Shown piece by piece: positions 41,442 through 50,070 of a stretch of 64,000 bases of DNA (position 1 is its first letter; each line of letters begins with the position of its first letter). Location of the stretch: NCBI RefSeq assembly GCF_030852425.1, contig NZ_NSDM01000001.1, forward strand, positions 744,001 to 808,000, read 5' to 3'. Under the pieces are notes generated by a model. That model ran no database searches. It had not been told where the DNA came from and saw only the letters and a list, made by a program, of their open reading frames with translations. Source of the DNA: Saccharothrix longispora. Lineage in GTDB: Bacteria > Actinomycetota > Actinomycetes > Mycobacteriales > Pseudonocardiaceae. The position numbers and the translations under genes were made by a program.

Positions 41442-42206
41442 CTACGGCAACCAGGACACGTGCCCGCGCAACGCCGTGTAGCCGACGAACGCGACCACGT
41501 CGAGCAGGGTGTGCGCCAGCACCAGCACCCACAGCCGGTTCGTCCGCTGCCACACCCACCCGAACACCAAGCCCATCACCACGTTGCCGACGAACCCGCC
41601 GAACCCCTGGTAGAGGTGGTACGACCCGCGCAGCACCGCGCTCGCCACCAGCGCCGTGCCGTCCCGCCACCCGAGCTGCCGCAGCCGGGTGATCAGGTAC
41701 CCGACGACGAGCACCTCCTCCGCCCACGCGTTGCCCGCCGCCGACAGGACCAGCACCGCGCTGCGCCACCACGCCTCGTCCAGGGTCGCCGGCTGCACCG
41801 CCAGGTTCAGCCCCAGGTTCCACGCGACCAGGTAGAACACCAGCCCCGGGATGCCGATGACGGCGGCCAGCCCGAGGCTGCCCAGCGCGTCCGGCCCGAG
41901 CCGGGTGCGGTCGAGCCCCAGCACCCGCAGCCCGATGCCGCCGCGCCACAGCAGGTACAGGCCCAGCCCGCCCCACGCGGCCAGCTGCACGACCCCCAGC
42001 AGCTGCGCGACGAGGTCCAGCAGGTCGAACCGCGCCTGCGGGACGTTGATCGCGACCTTCTGCTCGTTCAGCGGCACCGGGTTGAGCAGGCTGTCCAGCA
42101 GCCGCACCAGGCTGCGCAACCCGGACAGGCCGAGCGTCATCGCGAACACGAGGAGCAGCTCGACCCGGTAGCCGGTGCGCTCCCGGGCGTCGAGGGGTTC
42201 GATCAC
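41442..42206 (-). CDS. CPBP family intramembrane metalloprotease
   Basis: 254-residue polytopic membrane protein of the CAAX-protease/bacteriocin-processing (CPBP/Abi) family. The motifs are present: EE in AWAEEVLVVGYLITRL (EExxxR-like, though the Arg spacing is unusual), a His in RGSYHLYQGFGG and the final LAHTLLDVVAF. Such proteins cleave prenylated or exported peptides or are non-peptidase regulators. GTG 42206 starts it. It is ten bases from the DUF2470 gene stop, so they may be one transcript. Confidence 0.88.
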   Translation of the reverse strand: MIEPLDARERTGYRVELLLVFAMTLGLSGLRSLVRLLDSLLNPVPLNEQKVAINVPQARFDLLDLVAQLLGVVQLAAWGGLGLYLLWRGGIGLRVLGLDRTRLGPDALGSLGLAAVIGIPGLVFYLVAWNLGLNLAVQPATLDEAWWRSAVLVLSAAGNAWAEEVLVVGYLITRLRQLGWRDGTALVASAVLRGSYHLYQGFGGFVGNVVMGLVFGWVWQRTNRLWVLVLAHTLLDVVAFVGYTALRGHVSWLP

Positions 42207-42216
42207 CCGCGCAACG

Positions 42217-42975
42217 TTAACCGCGCCGCGCCAGGAACGGGCACCCCATCAACCCGCGCAGCTCCACCGCCAGCTCCTGCGGCGTGCCGACCGGGCGGGA
42301 GAACGCGATCCGCACGTCGTGGTCCTCGTCGGGCATCTCCACCCGCAGCCGCAGCCCGAACCGGTCCAGGCCGAGCGGGCGCACGTGCCCGCCCCGCAGG
42401 TGGTCCGGCAGGTGCCCGGCGAGCAGGCCCACGACGTCGCGGTGCGACAGCTCCAGGTGCCGCAGCCAGTGGTCCTCGTGCGCGGCGAACGGGTCCGGCT
42501 CCGCCTGCGCGAACAGCTCCGGCCGCACCGACGTCGTGCCCTCCGCGTCCGCCACGACCAGCGACGCCGGGCTCAGCACCAGCGCGCTCGCGCCGTGGCC
42601 CACGTCCAGCAGCCTCGGGTCGGGGCGTTCCTCGGCGACCTCCAGGCACGCCTCGCGCGCCTCCCGCGGGTCCAGCGCGCGCAGCCACCCGGTGATCCAC
42701 AGCAGGCCGCGCACCGGCTCGCGCAACGGCACGGGGGCGTGGTCGGCCAGCTCCAGCATCGCGGTCAGCTCCGCCCCGCGCGCCGCCCCGACCAGCGGGT
42801 GCTCGTCCGGCAGCACGATCGTGGCGCTCCCGGACGGGTGCACGTGGTGCAGCACCGGGGTCACCCGGTGCTCCGCGCCGTCCGACGGCGACAGGGCCGC
42901 GCGCCCACCCCGGGCGGCGATGGTGCGCGCTCGCTCCGCCGGGTGCGGGGCGGGCGGTCGACGCGTCTCGTCCAT
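42217..42975 (-). CDS. DUF2470 domain protein (HugZ-like), probably iron-regulated
   Basis: 252 residues. The C-terminal region has the DUF2470 layout (LSHRDVVGLLAGHLPDHLRG, VEMPDEDHDVRIAFSRPV), as in the C-terminal domain of HugZ-type heme-degrading proteins. The N-terminal part (HPAERARTIAARGGRAALSP, then VHPSGSATIVLPDEHPLVGA) also resembles flavin/heme-oxygenase-like split-barrel proteins. ATG 42975 follows GGAGGTGAGCG. An iron-box-like sequence lies 15 bases upstream. Role in heme or iron use is inference. Confidence 0.8.
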   Translation of the reverse strand: MDETRRPPAPHPAERARTIAARGGRAALSPSDGAEHRVTPVLHHVHPSGSATIVLPDEHPLVGAARGAELTAMLELADHAPVPLREPVRGLLWITGWLRALDPREAREACLEVAEERPDPRLLDVGHGASALVLSPASLVVADAEGTTSVRPELFAQAEPDPFAAHEDHWLRHLELSHRDVVGLLAGHLPDHLRGGHVRPLGLDRFGLRLRVEMPDEDHDVRIAFSRPVGTPQELAVELRGLMGCPFLARRG

Positions 42976-42990
42976 CGCTCACCTCCAAAC

Positions 42991-43009
42991 TTAGGGCAGC
43001 CTAACTTGG
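42991..43009 (-). promoter_or_regulatory. DtxR/IdeR-type iron box
   Basis: On the minus strand CCAAGTTAGGCTGCCCTAA matches the DmdR1/IdeR consensus TTAGGTTAGGCTCACCTAA at 14 of 19 positions (14 of the last 17). It sits 15 bases before the DUF2470 ATG, where bound repressor would block transcription. Confidence 0.65.
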
Positions 43010-43153
43010 TGGGCCCGTCGGCGGAAGTCCCACGTCGGCGCACCGCAGGGTAGGGCGTGCCGTGGTCGTGCGCCGGTTGGCCTATCCCGTCCGGGTGACG
43101 GCGGCCGTAACCTGATCACGCCGAGCGGGCGGCGGGCCTGGGGAGGTGGCCTG

Positions 43154-43627
43154 GTGGGCGTGCCGGACAAGCCCTCCACCGAGGGCGCGGCCCTCGACGA
43201 CCAGTGGACCAGGTACTGCCTGGAGATCGCCGGGCGGCGGGTGTTCTGGTGGGTCGTGCTCGGCGCGGTGGCCTTCGTGCTCCAGCTCGTGCTGATCTTC
43301 GCGCTCGACGTGACCTCCGCCCTGCCGCTCGTGCTCCTGGTGTTCTCCGCGCTGGTCACGGGCCTGGGACTGACCCGGCGACCGTCGTTCCCCCGCGGCC
43401 TCGACCACCGCGCGTGGATCCACGTGCGCGTCCACTGGCGCGGCGGGCGGCTCGTCGTCCACGGTGAGCGGCCCGTCGTCCTGGACGTCAGCGCCGGCCC
43501 GCTCGTCCGGGGGCGCATCAGCGGGCACCGCCGCGCCTGGGTCGTCGCCGCCGACCGCGCCGGCAACACCGTCGTGACGTTCCGGGGCGTGCCGAGGCTG
43601 TTCGCGGCCCGCGTCGTGCGCGCCTGA
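43154..43627 (+). CDS. Two-helix membrane protein, unknown function
   Basis: 157 residues. Two adjacent hydrophobic helices (VFWWVVLGAVAFVLQLVLIF and LPLVLLVFSALVTGLGL, about residues 30-75) precede a basic C-terminal domain with beta-strand-like repeats (IHVRVHWRGGRLVVHGERPV). GTG 43154 has GGGAGGTGG upstream. The next gene encodes a similarly laid-out protein, so the two may form a pair. No family is recognised. Confidence 0.7.
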   Translation: MGVPDKPSTEGAALDDQWTRYCLEIAGRRVFWWVVLGAVAFVLQLVLIFALDVTSALPLVLLVFSALVTGLGLTRRPSFPRGLDHRAWIHVRVHWRGGRLVVHGERPVVLDVSAGPLVRGRISGHRRAWVVAADRAGNTVVTFRGVPRLFAARVVRA

Positions 43628-43686
43628 GGTTTGCTGATCGTCCCGCGAGCCGACCCCGGGAGTGGAATTCCGGTTTCCTGGGAGCT

Positions 43687-44154
43687 GTGGTGGGCGAAAC
43701 GTGGGTGCGGAAGTGCCTGGCCGGATCCGACCGGCGGGCCGTGGGGTTCATCGGCATCGCGCTGGTGGCGTTCGTCGTGCTGTGGCTCGTGTCGGAGTGG
43801 CTGGGTTCGCGCTGGGTGTTCGTGCTCTCGCCGCTGTGCCTGGAGTTCGCCGTGCCCGGTCTGCGGCACTTCCTGACCCGGCGCAGCCTGCGGCGGCTGC
43901 TGGAGACGTACCCGAGGCACGCCGTGCCGGTGCACTTCGTGCCCGGTCGCGCCCGCGTCGGGTGGCAGACCTACCTGGAGACCGAAGGGTCCGACCGCAC
44001 GTTCCTGCGCCTGTCCGAACTCCCCGAACGGGTGCGCGAGAACATCCGCCGCGGCGGCCAGGTGTGGATGGCCGGCCCCGACCCGCGCGGCCGGGCGGCC
44101 GTCCTGACGCGCGGCGCGCCGTTCCTCACCCTGGGCCGCGTGGTGATCCGCTGA
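43687..44154 (+). CDS. Membrane protein with C-terminal soluble domain, unknown function
   Basis: 155 residues. One or two N-terminal hydrophobic segments (IGIALVAFVVLWLVSEWL, VFVLSPLCLEFAVPGL) are followed by a basic linker and a soluble C-terminal domain (VPVHFVPGRARVGWQTYL, ending GAPFLTLGRVVIR). GTG 43687 and GTG 43690 are both possible. Layout resembles the 43154-43627 protein, without clear sequence identity. It converges on the VWA gene. Confidence 0.7.
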   Translation: MVGETWVRKCLAGSDRRAVGFIGIALVAFVVLWLVSEWLGSRWVFVLSPLCLEFAVPGLRHFLTRRSLRRLLETYPRHAVPVHFVPGRARVGWQTYLETEGSDRTFLRLSELPERVRENIRRGGQVWMAGPDPRGRAAVLTRGAPFLTLGRVVIR

Positions 44155-44193
44155 CCCGGCCCGCTCAGCACCGCCCGCTCAGCACCCGATCGC

Positions 44194-45369
44194 TCAGCGG
44201 CCCACCGCGATCCCGCTCCGCTCGGCCCAGGCGGCCACGTCCTCCCGCCTGATCGCCGTGGCCAGCAGGTCCGGGAAGAGGTCCGGCGTGCAGGCGAACG
44301 CGGGCGCCCCCAGCTCCGACAGCTGCGCCGCCAGCTCGTGGTCGTACGCCGGCGTGCCGCTGTCCGACAGCGCGAGCAGCACCACCACCGTCACCCCGCC
44401 GCGCACCAGCTCCCGCACCCGGCGCCGCAGCTCGTGCGCCACGCCGCCCTCGAACAGGTCGCTGATCAGCACCAGCACCGTGTCCGTCGGGCGGCGCACC
44501 AGCGACTGGCCGTAGGCGACCGCCCGGTTGATGTCCGTGCCGCCGCCCAGTTGGGTGGAGAACAGCAGGTCCACCGGGTCGTCGAGCTGCTCGGTGAGGT
44601 CGACGACCTCGGTGTCGAACACCACCAGCCGCGTGTCGACCGCCTTCAGCGACGCCAGCGACGCGCCCAGCACCGCCGAGTACACCACCGACTCCGCCAT
44701 CGACCCGGACTGGTCGACCAGCAGCACGACGTCCCGCAGCGAGGCCTGCCGGCTGCGCCTGCCGTTGCCGACCAGGTCCTGCACCACCACGGTCCGCTGC
44801 TCGGGCTGGTAGTGCCGGAGGTTGCGGCGGATGGTCCGGTCCCAGTCCACGTCGGCCAGGCGCGGCCGGCTGGTGCGCCGGGAGTGGTCGACCGCCCCGT
44901 GCACGGCGGCCAGCAGCCGCTCGGCCAGGCGGCGCTCGATGTCCTCGACGACCTTGCGGACCACGGCGCGCGCCGTTTCGCGGGTGCGCTCCGGGATCGC
45001 GCCCGCCAGCGACACCAGCGTCCCGGCCAGCGACACGTCCGGCTCGATGCCGGACAGCAGCTCGGGCTCCAGCAGCAGTTGCCGGAGGCCGAGCCGCTCC
45101 ACCGCGTCCCGCTGCATGACCCGGACCACCGAGTCGGGGAAGTACGTGCGGACGTCGCCCAGCCACCGGTGCAGCACCGGCGACGACCCGCCCAGCCCGG
45201 CGCTCCGCTTCCCGTGGGCCTCGGGCGCGTCGGACGGAGCCCCGCCCCCGTACAGGCCGGTCAGCGCCGAGTCCCGGCGCCGGTCGTCCTCGTCGAGGGC
45301 GGCGAGGTCCCCGGCCGCGCCCCCCAGCAGCAGCCGCCACCGCCGCAGCCGCTCGTCCTCGTCGCTCAC
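44194..45369 (-). CDS. VWA domain protein (YehP-like), last gene of the SWIM/AAA+/VWA operon
   Basis: 391 residues, soluble. The N-terminal helical half (about 1-205) is charged; the C-terminal von Willebrand A domain (about 212-385) has an intact MIDAS: DQSGSMAES (Asp219) and a later GGGTDINRA. VWA proteins next to MoxR-type AAA+ ATPases act as metal-dependent adaptors for substrates of the ATPase. GTG 45369 overlaps the DUF5682 stop by GTGA. Length matches my memory of E. coli YehP (about 380 residues). Confidence 0.88.
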   Translation of the reverse strand: MSDEDERLRRWRLLLGGAAGDLAALDEDDRRRDSALTGLYGGGAPSDAPEAHGKRSAGLGGSSPVLHRWLGDVRTYFPDSVVRVMQRDAVERLGLRQLLLEPELLSGIEPDVSLAGTLVSLAGAIPERTRETARAVVRKVVEDIERRLAERLLAAVHGAVDHSRRTSRPRLADVDWDRTIRRNLRHYQPEQRTVVVQDLVGNGRRSRQASLRDVVLLVDQSGSMAESVVYSAVLGASLASLKAVDTRLVVFDTEVVDLTEQLDDPVDLLFSTQLGGGTDINRAVAYGQSLVRRPTDTVLVLISDLFEGGVAHELRRRVRELVRGGVTVVVLLALSDSGTPAYDHELAAQLSELGAPAFACTPDLFPDLLATAIRREDVAAWAERSGIAVGR

Positions 45370-47564
45370 CCGGCCACCCCCGAGAGGAGTTCCCGGACGT
45401 GCCCCGCGAGCCGCCCGGCCACCTCCTCGTCCCAGTCCTGCCCCGGACCCCCGCCGGCGCGCGCGCCCGTGCCCACCGCCCGCACCCGGTCCCCGAGCAT
45501 CCGCCGCTCGGCGGGGCTGAACTCCGCCACCGCCCGCCGCAGCAGCGGCACGGCGGCCCCGAAGTCCGCGCCGGACAGCCCGGTGAGCCACTCGTCGACC
45601 ACGGCGAACAGCCGCGGGTCCGCCGTCAGCAGCGCCGCCGACCCGCGCAGGAACCCGGCCACGAACGCCGTCGCCCCGACCCCCGCGCCGGACACCGCCC
45701 GGTGCAGCCGGACGGCCACGTCGTCCGAGCCCATCAGCCCCGACTCCCACAGCAGCCGCGTCGCCCGGCCGCTCGGCAGCCCGTGCGCGTCCGGCATCGC
45801 GACCAGCGCCCCCAGCGCCCTCCGCCACGTCTCCCGGTGCTCGTCGTCCGCCGCCAGCCGCACCGCCTCGTCGGCGCCGTCCACCGCCCGCAGCGCGCGC
45901 TCCGCCGTGTCGTCGTCCACGCCCCGGCACGCGATCGGCAGACCGACGGCGCCCCGGGCCAGCAGGCCGTGCAGCGCCACCCGCAGCAGGTCCGGGTCCG
46001 TGCCGCGGACCGAGCCGTAGCGGACCGTCGTGGCCAGGTCCGGCAGGGCGGCCAGCAGTTCCAGCGCGTCCGTGGCCGCCGCCGCGCAGCGGTCCAGGGC
46101 CTCGCGCGCCGCGGCGACCGCCTCCGGGATCTCGCACCCCACCGACCGGCTCAGCGCCTCCGCCGCCCCCACCACGCGGGTCGCCTCCGCCGCACCCGTC
46201 ACCAGCACCCGGCGCGCGGCGGCCTCGACCGTCGTGCCGTGCCGCGCGGCGACGGCCAGCGCCACCTCGAAGTCCGGCTTCCAGTGCAGCTGCCACGCCT
46301 CGGCGAACGTCCCCAGCGTCCGCGTCGCGTCCGGCGTGCCCCACGGGACGCCCAGCACCTCCAGGCGCCGCAGCAGCTTCGAGCGCTCCCGGTCCGTGTC
46401 CTTGCGCAGGTCCAGGCGGATCGGCTTCACCTCCGCCGTCACCGGCAGCCGCAGGCGCCGCTGCGAGCGCGCCAGGTCGGCCGCCAGGGGGGACCTGGGC
46501 ACACCCGGGTCCACCTCGCCCAGCCGCTCGCCCACCACCAGCCGCGCGTGCACCAGCCGCAACGGCGTCTCGTCACCACCGCACAGCACGGCCAGCGCCG
46601 CCTCCAGCACCTCCGACAACCCCGGTGACGGCCGACCGCGCATCGCCGCCAACGCGTCCGCCAGCCGGACGGCCTCCACCGCGCCCGCCGTCGACGCCGG
46701 CAGGTCCTCGGCCCGCAGCACCCCGCACACCCGCGCGAACCACCGCGCCACGGCGTCACCGCGCCCGGCGCACTCCCACAGGTGCCCGTACCAGCCGGGC
46801 GACGCCACGCCCGCGCCGTACCCCGAGTCGGCCGCCAGCCGGCCGTGGCTCCACGGCACCCACGTGCCCGACACCTTCCGCCGCGGCAACCCCTTCAACG
46901 CCGCCGCGTCCACCGAGGCCGGCCCGAGGTCCCGCAACGCGGGCACGTGCCACGCCCCCGCCACCACCGCGACGGGCCCGGCGAAGTCCTTCAGCGCCCG
47001 CCGCAGGTTCTGCCGCATCGCGGCCTCGCGCCGCAACGTCCGCGCGTCCACCCGGTCGGCGAACTCCTCGCGCAGCGCCCCCATCGCCTCCGCCACCGCC
47101 TCGGCCAGGTCGGTCGGGTCGCGGTGGTGCTCGACCACGTCCTCCCACCACCGCTCCGGGTCGTCGAACCCCGCCGCCTCGGCCAGCACGCCCAGCGGGT
47201 CCAGCGCCGCCCGCGGCGTCGAGTCCGGCGTCGAGTCCGGTTCGGCGAGCGACGCCGCCGCCGGCAGGTCGAAGAACCGCACGGGGACGCCGTGCTCGTG
47301 CGCCCACACCACCGCCCGCCACTCCGGCGAGAACTCGGCGAACGGCCAGAACGCGGCCCGCGCCGGCTCGGCCTCGTCGTGCAGCAGCAACGCCACCGGC
47401 GGCACCAGCCCCGGCACGTGCGCCAGCAGCGCGTCACCCTCCGGCGGCCCCTCGACGAGCACCACCTCGGGCCGCGTCGCGTCCAGCGCGGCGGTGACCA
47501 TGCGCGCCGAGCCCGGCCCGTGGTGCCGGACGCCGAGCAGGGCCACGCGTTCCGGGAGCGGCAT
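45366..47564 (-). CDS. DUF5682 family protein (YehM-like)
   Basis: 732 residues, soluble, rich in Ala, Leu, Arg and Asp, mostly helical. It begins RVALLGVRHHGPGSARMV, the conserved DUF5682 opening with a His-His pair, then VVLVEGPPEGDALL and VAVVAGAWHVPAL. These resemble the TraB/PrgY-Erfk-like GxRHHG and ahW-type motifs, suggesting a possible metal-dependent hydrolase core (inference). No membrane segment. ATG 47564 shares one base with the AAA+ stop. E. coli YehM is of similar size. Confidence 0.85.
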   Translation of the reverse strand: MPLPERVALLGVRHHGPGSARMVTAALDATRPEVVLVEGPPEGDALLAHVPGLVPPVALLLHDEAEPARAAFWPFAEFSPEWRAVVWAHEHGVPVRFFDLPAAASLAEPDSTPDSTPRAALDPLGVLAEAAGFDDPERWWEDVVEHHRDPTDLAEAVAEAMGALREEFADRVDARTLRREAAMRQNLRRALKDFAGPVAVVAGAWHVPALRDLGPASVDAAALKGLPRRKVSGTWVPWSHGRLAADSGYGAGVASPGWYGHLWECAGRGDAVARWFARVCGVLRAEDLPASTAGAVEAVRLADALAAMRGRPSPGLSEVLEAALAVLCGGDETPLRLVHARLVVGERLGEVDPGVPRSPLAADLARSQRRLRLPVTAEVKPIRLDLRKDTDRERSKLLRRLEVLGVPWGTPDATRTLGTFAEAWQLHWKPDFEVALAVAARHGTTVEAAARRVLVTGAAEATRVVGAAEALSRSVGCEIPEAVAAAREALDRCAAAATDALELLAALPDLATTVRYGSVRGTDPDLLRVALHGLLARGAVGLPIACRGVDDDTAERALRAVDGADEAVRLAADDEHRETWRRALGALVAMPDAHGLPSGRATRLLWESGLMGSDDVAVRLHRAVSGAGVGATAFVAGFLRGSAALLTADPRLFAVVDEWLTGLSGADFGAAVPLLRRAVAEFSPAERRMLGDRVRAVGTGARAGGGPGQDWDEEVAGRLAGHVRELLSGVAG

Positions 47565-48649
47565 CAGCCCACCAGGTCCCGGCACGCCCGGTACAGGTCG
47601 CGCCAGTCCGGGCGCTCCTTCACGACCGCCTCCAGGTACTCCTGCCACGCCGCCGCGTCCGACACCCGGTCCTTCACCACGGCCCCGAGCAGCCCGGACG
47701 CCAGTTCGTCGGCGGTGATCCGACCGTCGCCGAAGTGCCCGGCCAGCGCCATGCCGCCGGTCACCACGGAGATCGCCTCGGCGGTGGACAGGCTGCCGCC
47801 GGGCTTCTTCAGCTGCGTCCGGCCGTCCACCGTGGACCCGTCGCGCAGCTCCCGGAAGATCCGCACCACCCGGCGCACCTCCTCCAGCGCGGGCGGCTCG
47901 GCCGGCAGCTCCAGCGCCCGACCCAGCTGCGACGCCCGCGCCAGCACGATCTCCACCTCGGCGTCCTCGCTCGCGGGCGGCGGCAGCACGACCGTGTTGA
48001 ACCGCCGCGCCAGCGCCGACGACATCTGGTTCACGCCCCGGTCCCGGTCGTTCGCGGTCGCGATCACCGTGAACCCGGGCACCGCCTGCACCTGGATGCC
48101 CAGCTCCGGCACCGGCAGCACCTTCTCCGACAGGACCGTGATGAACGAGTCCTGCACCTCGGCGGGCATCCGGGTCAGCTCCTCGACGCGCGCCACCGCC
48201 CCGGTCCGCATGGCCGTCATCACCGGGCTCGGCACCAGCGCCGCCTCCGACGGGCCCTCGGCGATGAGCCGGGCGTAGTTCCAGCCGTAGCGGACCTGGT
48301 CCTCGCCGGTGCCGGCGGTGCCCTGCACGACCAGGGTCGAGTTCCCGCTCACCGCCGCCGCCAGGTGCTCCGACAGCCACGACTTCGCCGTCCCCGGCAC
48401 GCCGACCAGCAGCAGCGCCCGGTCCGTCACCAGCGTGCCGACCGCGACCTCCACCAACCGCCGGTCGCCCACGTACTTCGGCGTGATCACCGTGCCGTCC
48501 GGCAGCGCGCCGCCCAGCACGTAGGTGACCACGGCCCGGGGCGACATCCGCCACCGCGGCGGGCGCGGGCGGTCGTCCGCGGCGGCCAGGGCCGCCAGCT
48601 CGGCGGCGTACTGCTGTTCCGCGGCGGGCCGCAGCACGGTCTCGGTCAC
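47564..48649 (-). CDS. MoxR-type AAA+ ATPase (YehL-like)
   Basis: 361 residues. Walker A is GVPGTAKSW at residues 83-91. The Walker B position reads VARVEELTRM, with Glu-Glu where most AAA+ proteins have Asp-Glu. Sensor 1 is TVIATANDRDRG and the Arg-finger region LARRFNTVVLP. This is the motor of the operon: MoxR ATPases with VWA partners remodel protein complexes, often for metal insertion or conflict responses. GTG 48649 overlaps the upstream gene by GTGA. E. coli YehL (about 360 residues) has the same size. Confidence 0.9.
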   Translation of the reverse strand: MTETVLRPAAEQQYAAELAALAAADDRPRPPRWRMSPRAVVTYVLGGALPDGTVITPKYVGDRRLVEVAVGTLVTDRALLLVGVPGTAKSWLSEHLAAAVSGNSTLVVQGTAGTGEDQVRYGWNYARLIAEGPSEAALVPSPVMTAMRTGAVARVEELTRMPAEVQDSFITVLSEKVLPVPELGIQVQAVPGFTVIATANDRDRGVNQMSSALARRFNTVVLPPPASEDAEVEIVLARASQLGRALELPAEPPALEEVRRVVRIFRELRDGSTVDGRTQLKKPGGSLSTAEAISVVTGGMALAGHFGDGRITADELASGLLGAVVKDRVSDAAAWQEYLEAVVKERPDWRDLYRACRDLVG

Positions 48650-50070
48650 TGGCTTTCCTCCCGGGTGTTGAACGCCCCGCGCAGCCGCATCCGCAGCCGC
48701 AGGACGTCGAGTTCGACGGTGTGCCCGGGCCAGCGCCCGGTGATGCGGTCCCAGTTCGCGCCCAGGACCTCGGCGTCACCGCGCGCCAGCAGCACCGACG
48801 GCGGCCGGCCCGCGCGCCACCTCGGGTCGCGCACGGCCGCGTACCGGTCGAGCAGCTCGGCGGTCGCCCGCGGCCCCCACGGCGCGGGCAGCTGCGAGCA
48901 CGCGTGGTCGAGCAGGTCGTAGTTCCACTGCCGGGACACCTCGACCACGGTCCGCGCGGCCAGGTCGGCGGGCAGCCCGGCGAGCATCTCCAGCTGCTCC
49001 ATGCCGGTCAGCGACCGGGTGGCCGCGACCGCCCACGGCCGGGCGTCGACGGCGAGCCTCAGGTTCTGCGCCACGCCCCGCAGCAGCGCCGACGCCCACG
49101 GCCCCCTCGCCAGCTCGGCCGCCGCGCCCGCGTCGTCCGTGTCCAGCCGGTTCGTCCAGTGCGCCGGCGGCACGCTCGCCGCCGCACCCCGGATGCGCCC
49201 GGTCACGCCGGTCTCGGAACCGTCCCTGAGCAGGTCGCGGGCCTCCTCCGGTCCGGGGGCGAGTTCCGTCCACAGCTCGTCGTCCTGCACGTCGAACCCG
49301 TCGCCGGTGAGCCAGAGGCCGCGGTGCAGGCGTTCGGCGGCCCGTTCGGCGAGGGCCGAGCCGGGCAGGGTGCGCAGCAGCCGCAGCGCCTCGTCGTGCA
49401 CGCCGATCGCCCGGTCGTCGAGGGCGCGTTCGAGCAGCGGCTCGTCCTCCGGCCCCAACCCGGTCTCCAGGGCGCCGACCAGCACCTGCCGGTCGGTGGC
49501 GCGGCGCTGCGCGTCGAACCGCGCGTCGACGAACGCGCGGGTGCCCGCCGGGTCGCGCGTGCGGGCCCGGCGCAGCGCGGCCAACCGGGACGCGCCGGGC
49601 AGGTCGAGCGCCTGCTCCAGGTCCACGTCCTCGTACCCGGCGCCCGTCGCCCACGCCCAGCGGTCCCGCAGCCCGGCCAACCAGCGCCCGCGCACGCCGA
49701 GCACCGCCGTCACCGCGGACCGCAGCCCGGGGTGCGCGGTGCCGAGCCCGAGGAGGGCGGGCAGCTCGCGGGGGTCCGCGGTCACCCCGGCGGTCCGGGC
49801 CAGGCCGCACCACTCGGTGAGCAGCACCTGGTCGTCCAGGGCGAGGATCTCCACCAGCACGTCCCGGGCCGCGGCGTGGGCCCGCGCGTCGTCGGCCGCG
49901 GGCGCCGGTGCGAGCAGGGGCTCGTCCACGACGGGCGGCAGCCGCGCGCCGTGCGCCGCGACGCCCAGCTCCGCCATCCGGTCGAGCAGCGCGGCCGGCG
50001 TCGTGCCGGCGCGGTGCGCCCCGATCAGCGCCGCCCGCACGGTCTGCTCCCACTCGTCGGCGAGGGTCAC
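48646..50070 (-). CDS. DUF5691 family protein
   Basis: 474 residues, soluble, strongly helical, with HEAT-like features (LLERALDDRAIGVHDEALRL, then LLRTLPGSALAERAAERL). DUF5691 is found beside SWIM and MoxR genes in actinomycetes and cyanobacteria (from memory) and may be a scaffold. GTG 50070 is chosen because it overlaps the SWIM gene by GTGA, in line with the rest of the operon. No catalytic motif is seen. Confidence 0.82.
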   Translation of the reverse strand: MTLADEWEQTVRAALIGAHRAGTTPAALLDRMAELGVAAHGARLPPVVDEPLLAPAPAADDARAHAAARDVLVEILALDDQVLLTEWCGLARTAGVTADPRELPALLGLGTAHPGLRSAVTAVLGVRGRWLAGLRDRWAWATGAGYEDVDLEQALDLPGASRLAALRRARTRDPAGTRAFVDARFDAQRRATDRQVLVGALETGLGPEDEPLLERALDDRAIGVHDEALRLLRTLPGSALAERAAERLHRGLWLTGDGFDVQDDELWTELAPGPEEARDLLRDGSETGVTGRIRGAAASVPPAHWTNRLDTDDAGAAAELARGPWASALLRGVAQNLRLAVDARPWAVAATRSLTGMEQLEMLAGLPADLAARTVVEVSRQWNYDLLDHACSQLPAPWGPRATAELLDRYAAVRDPRWRAGRPPSVLLARGDAEVLGANWDRITGRWPGHTVELDVLRLRMRLRGAFNTREESQ

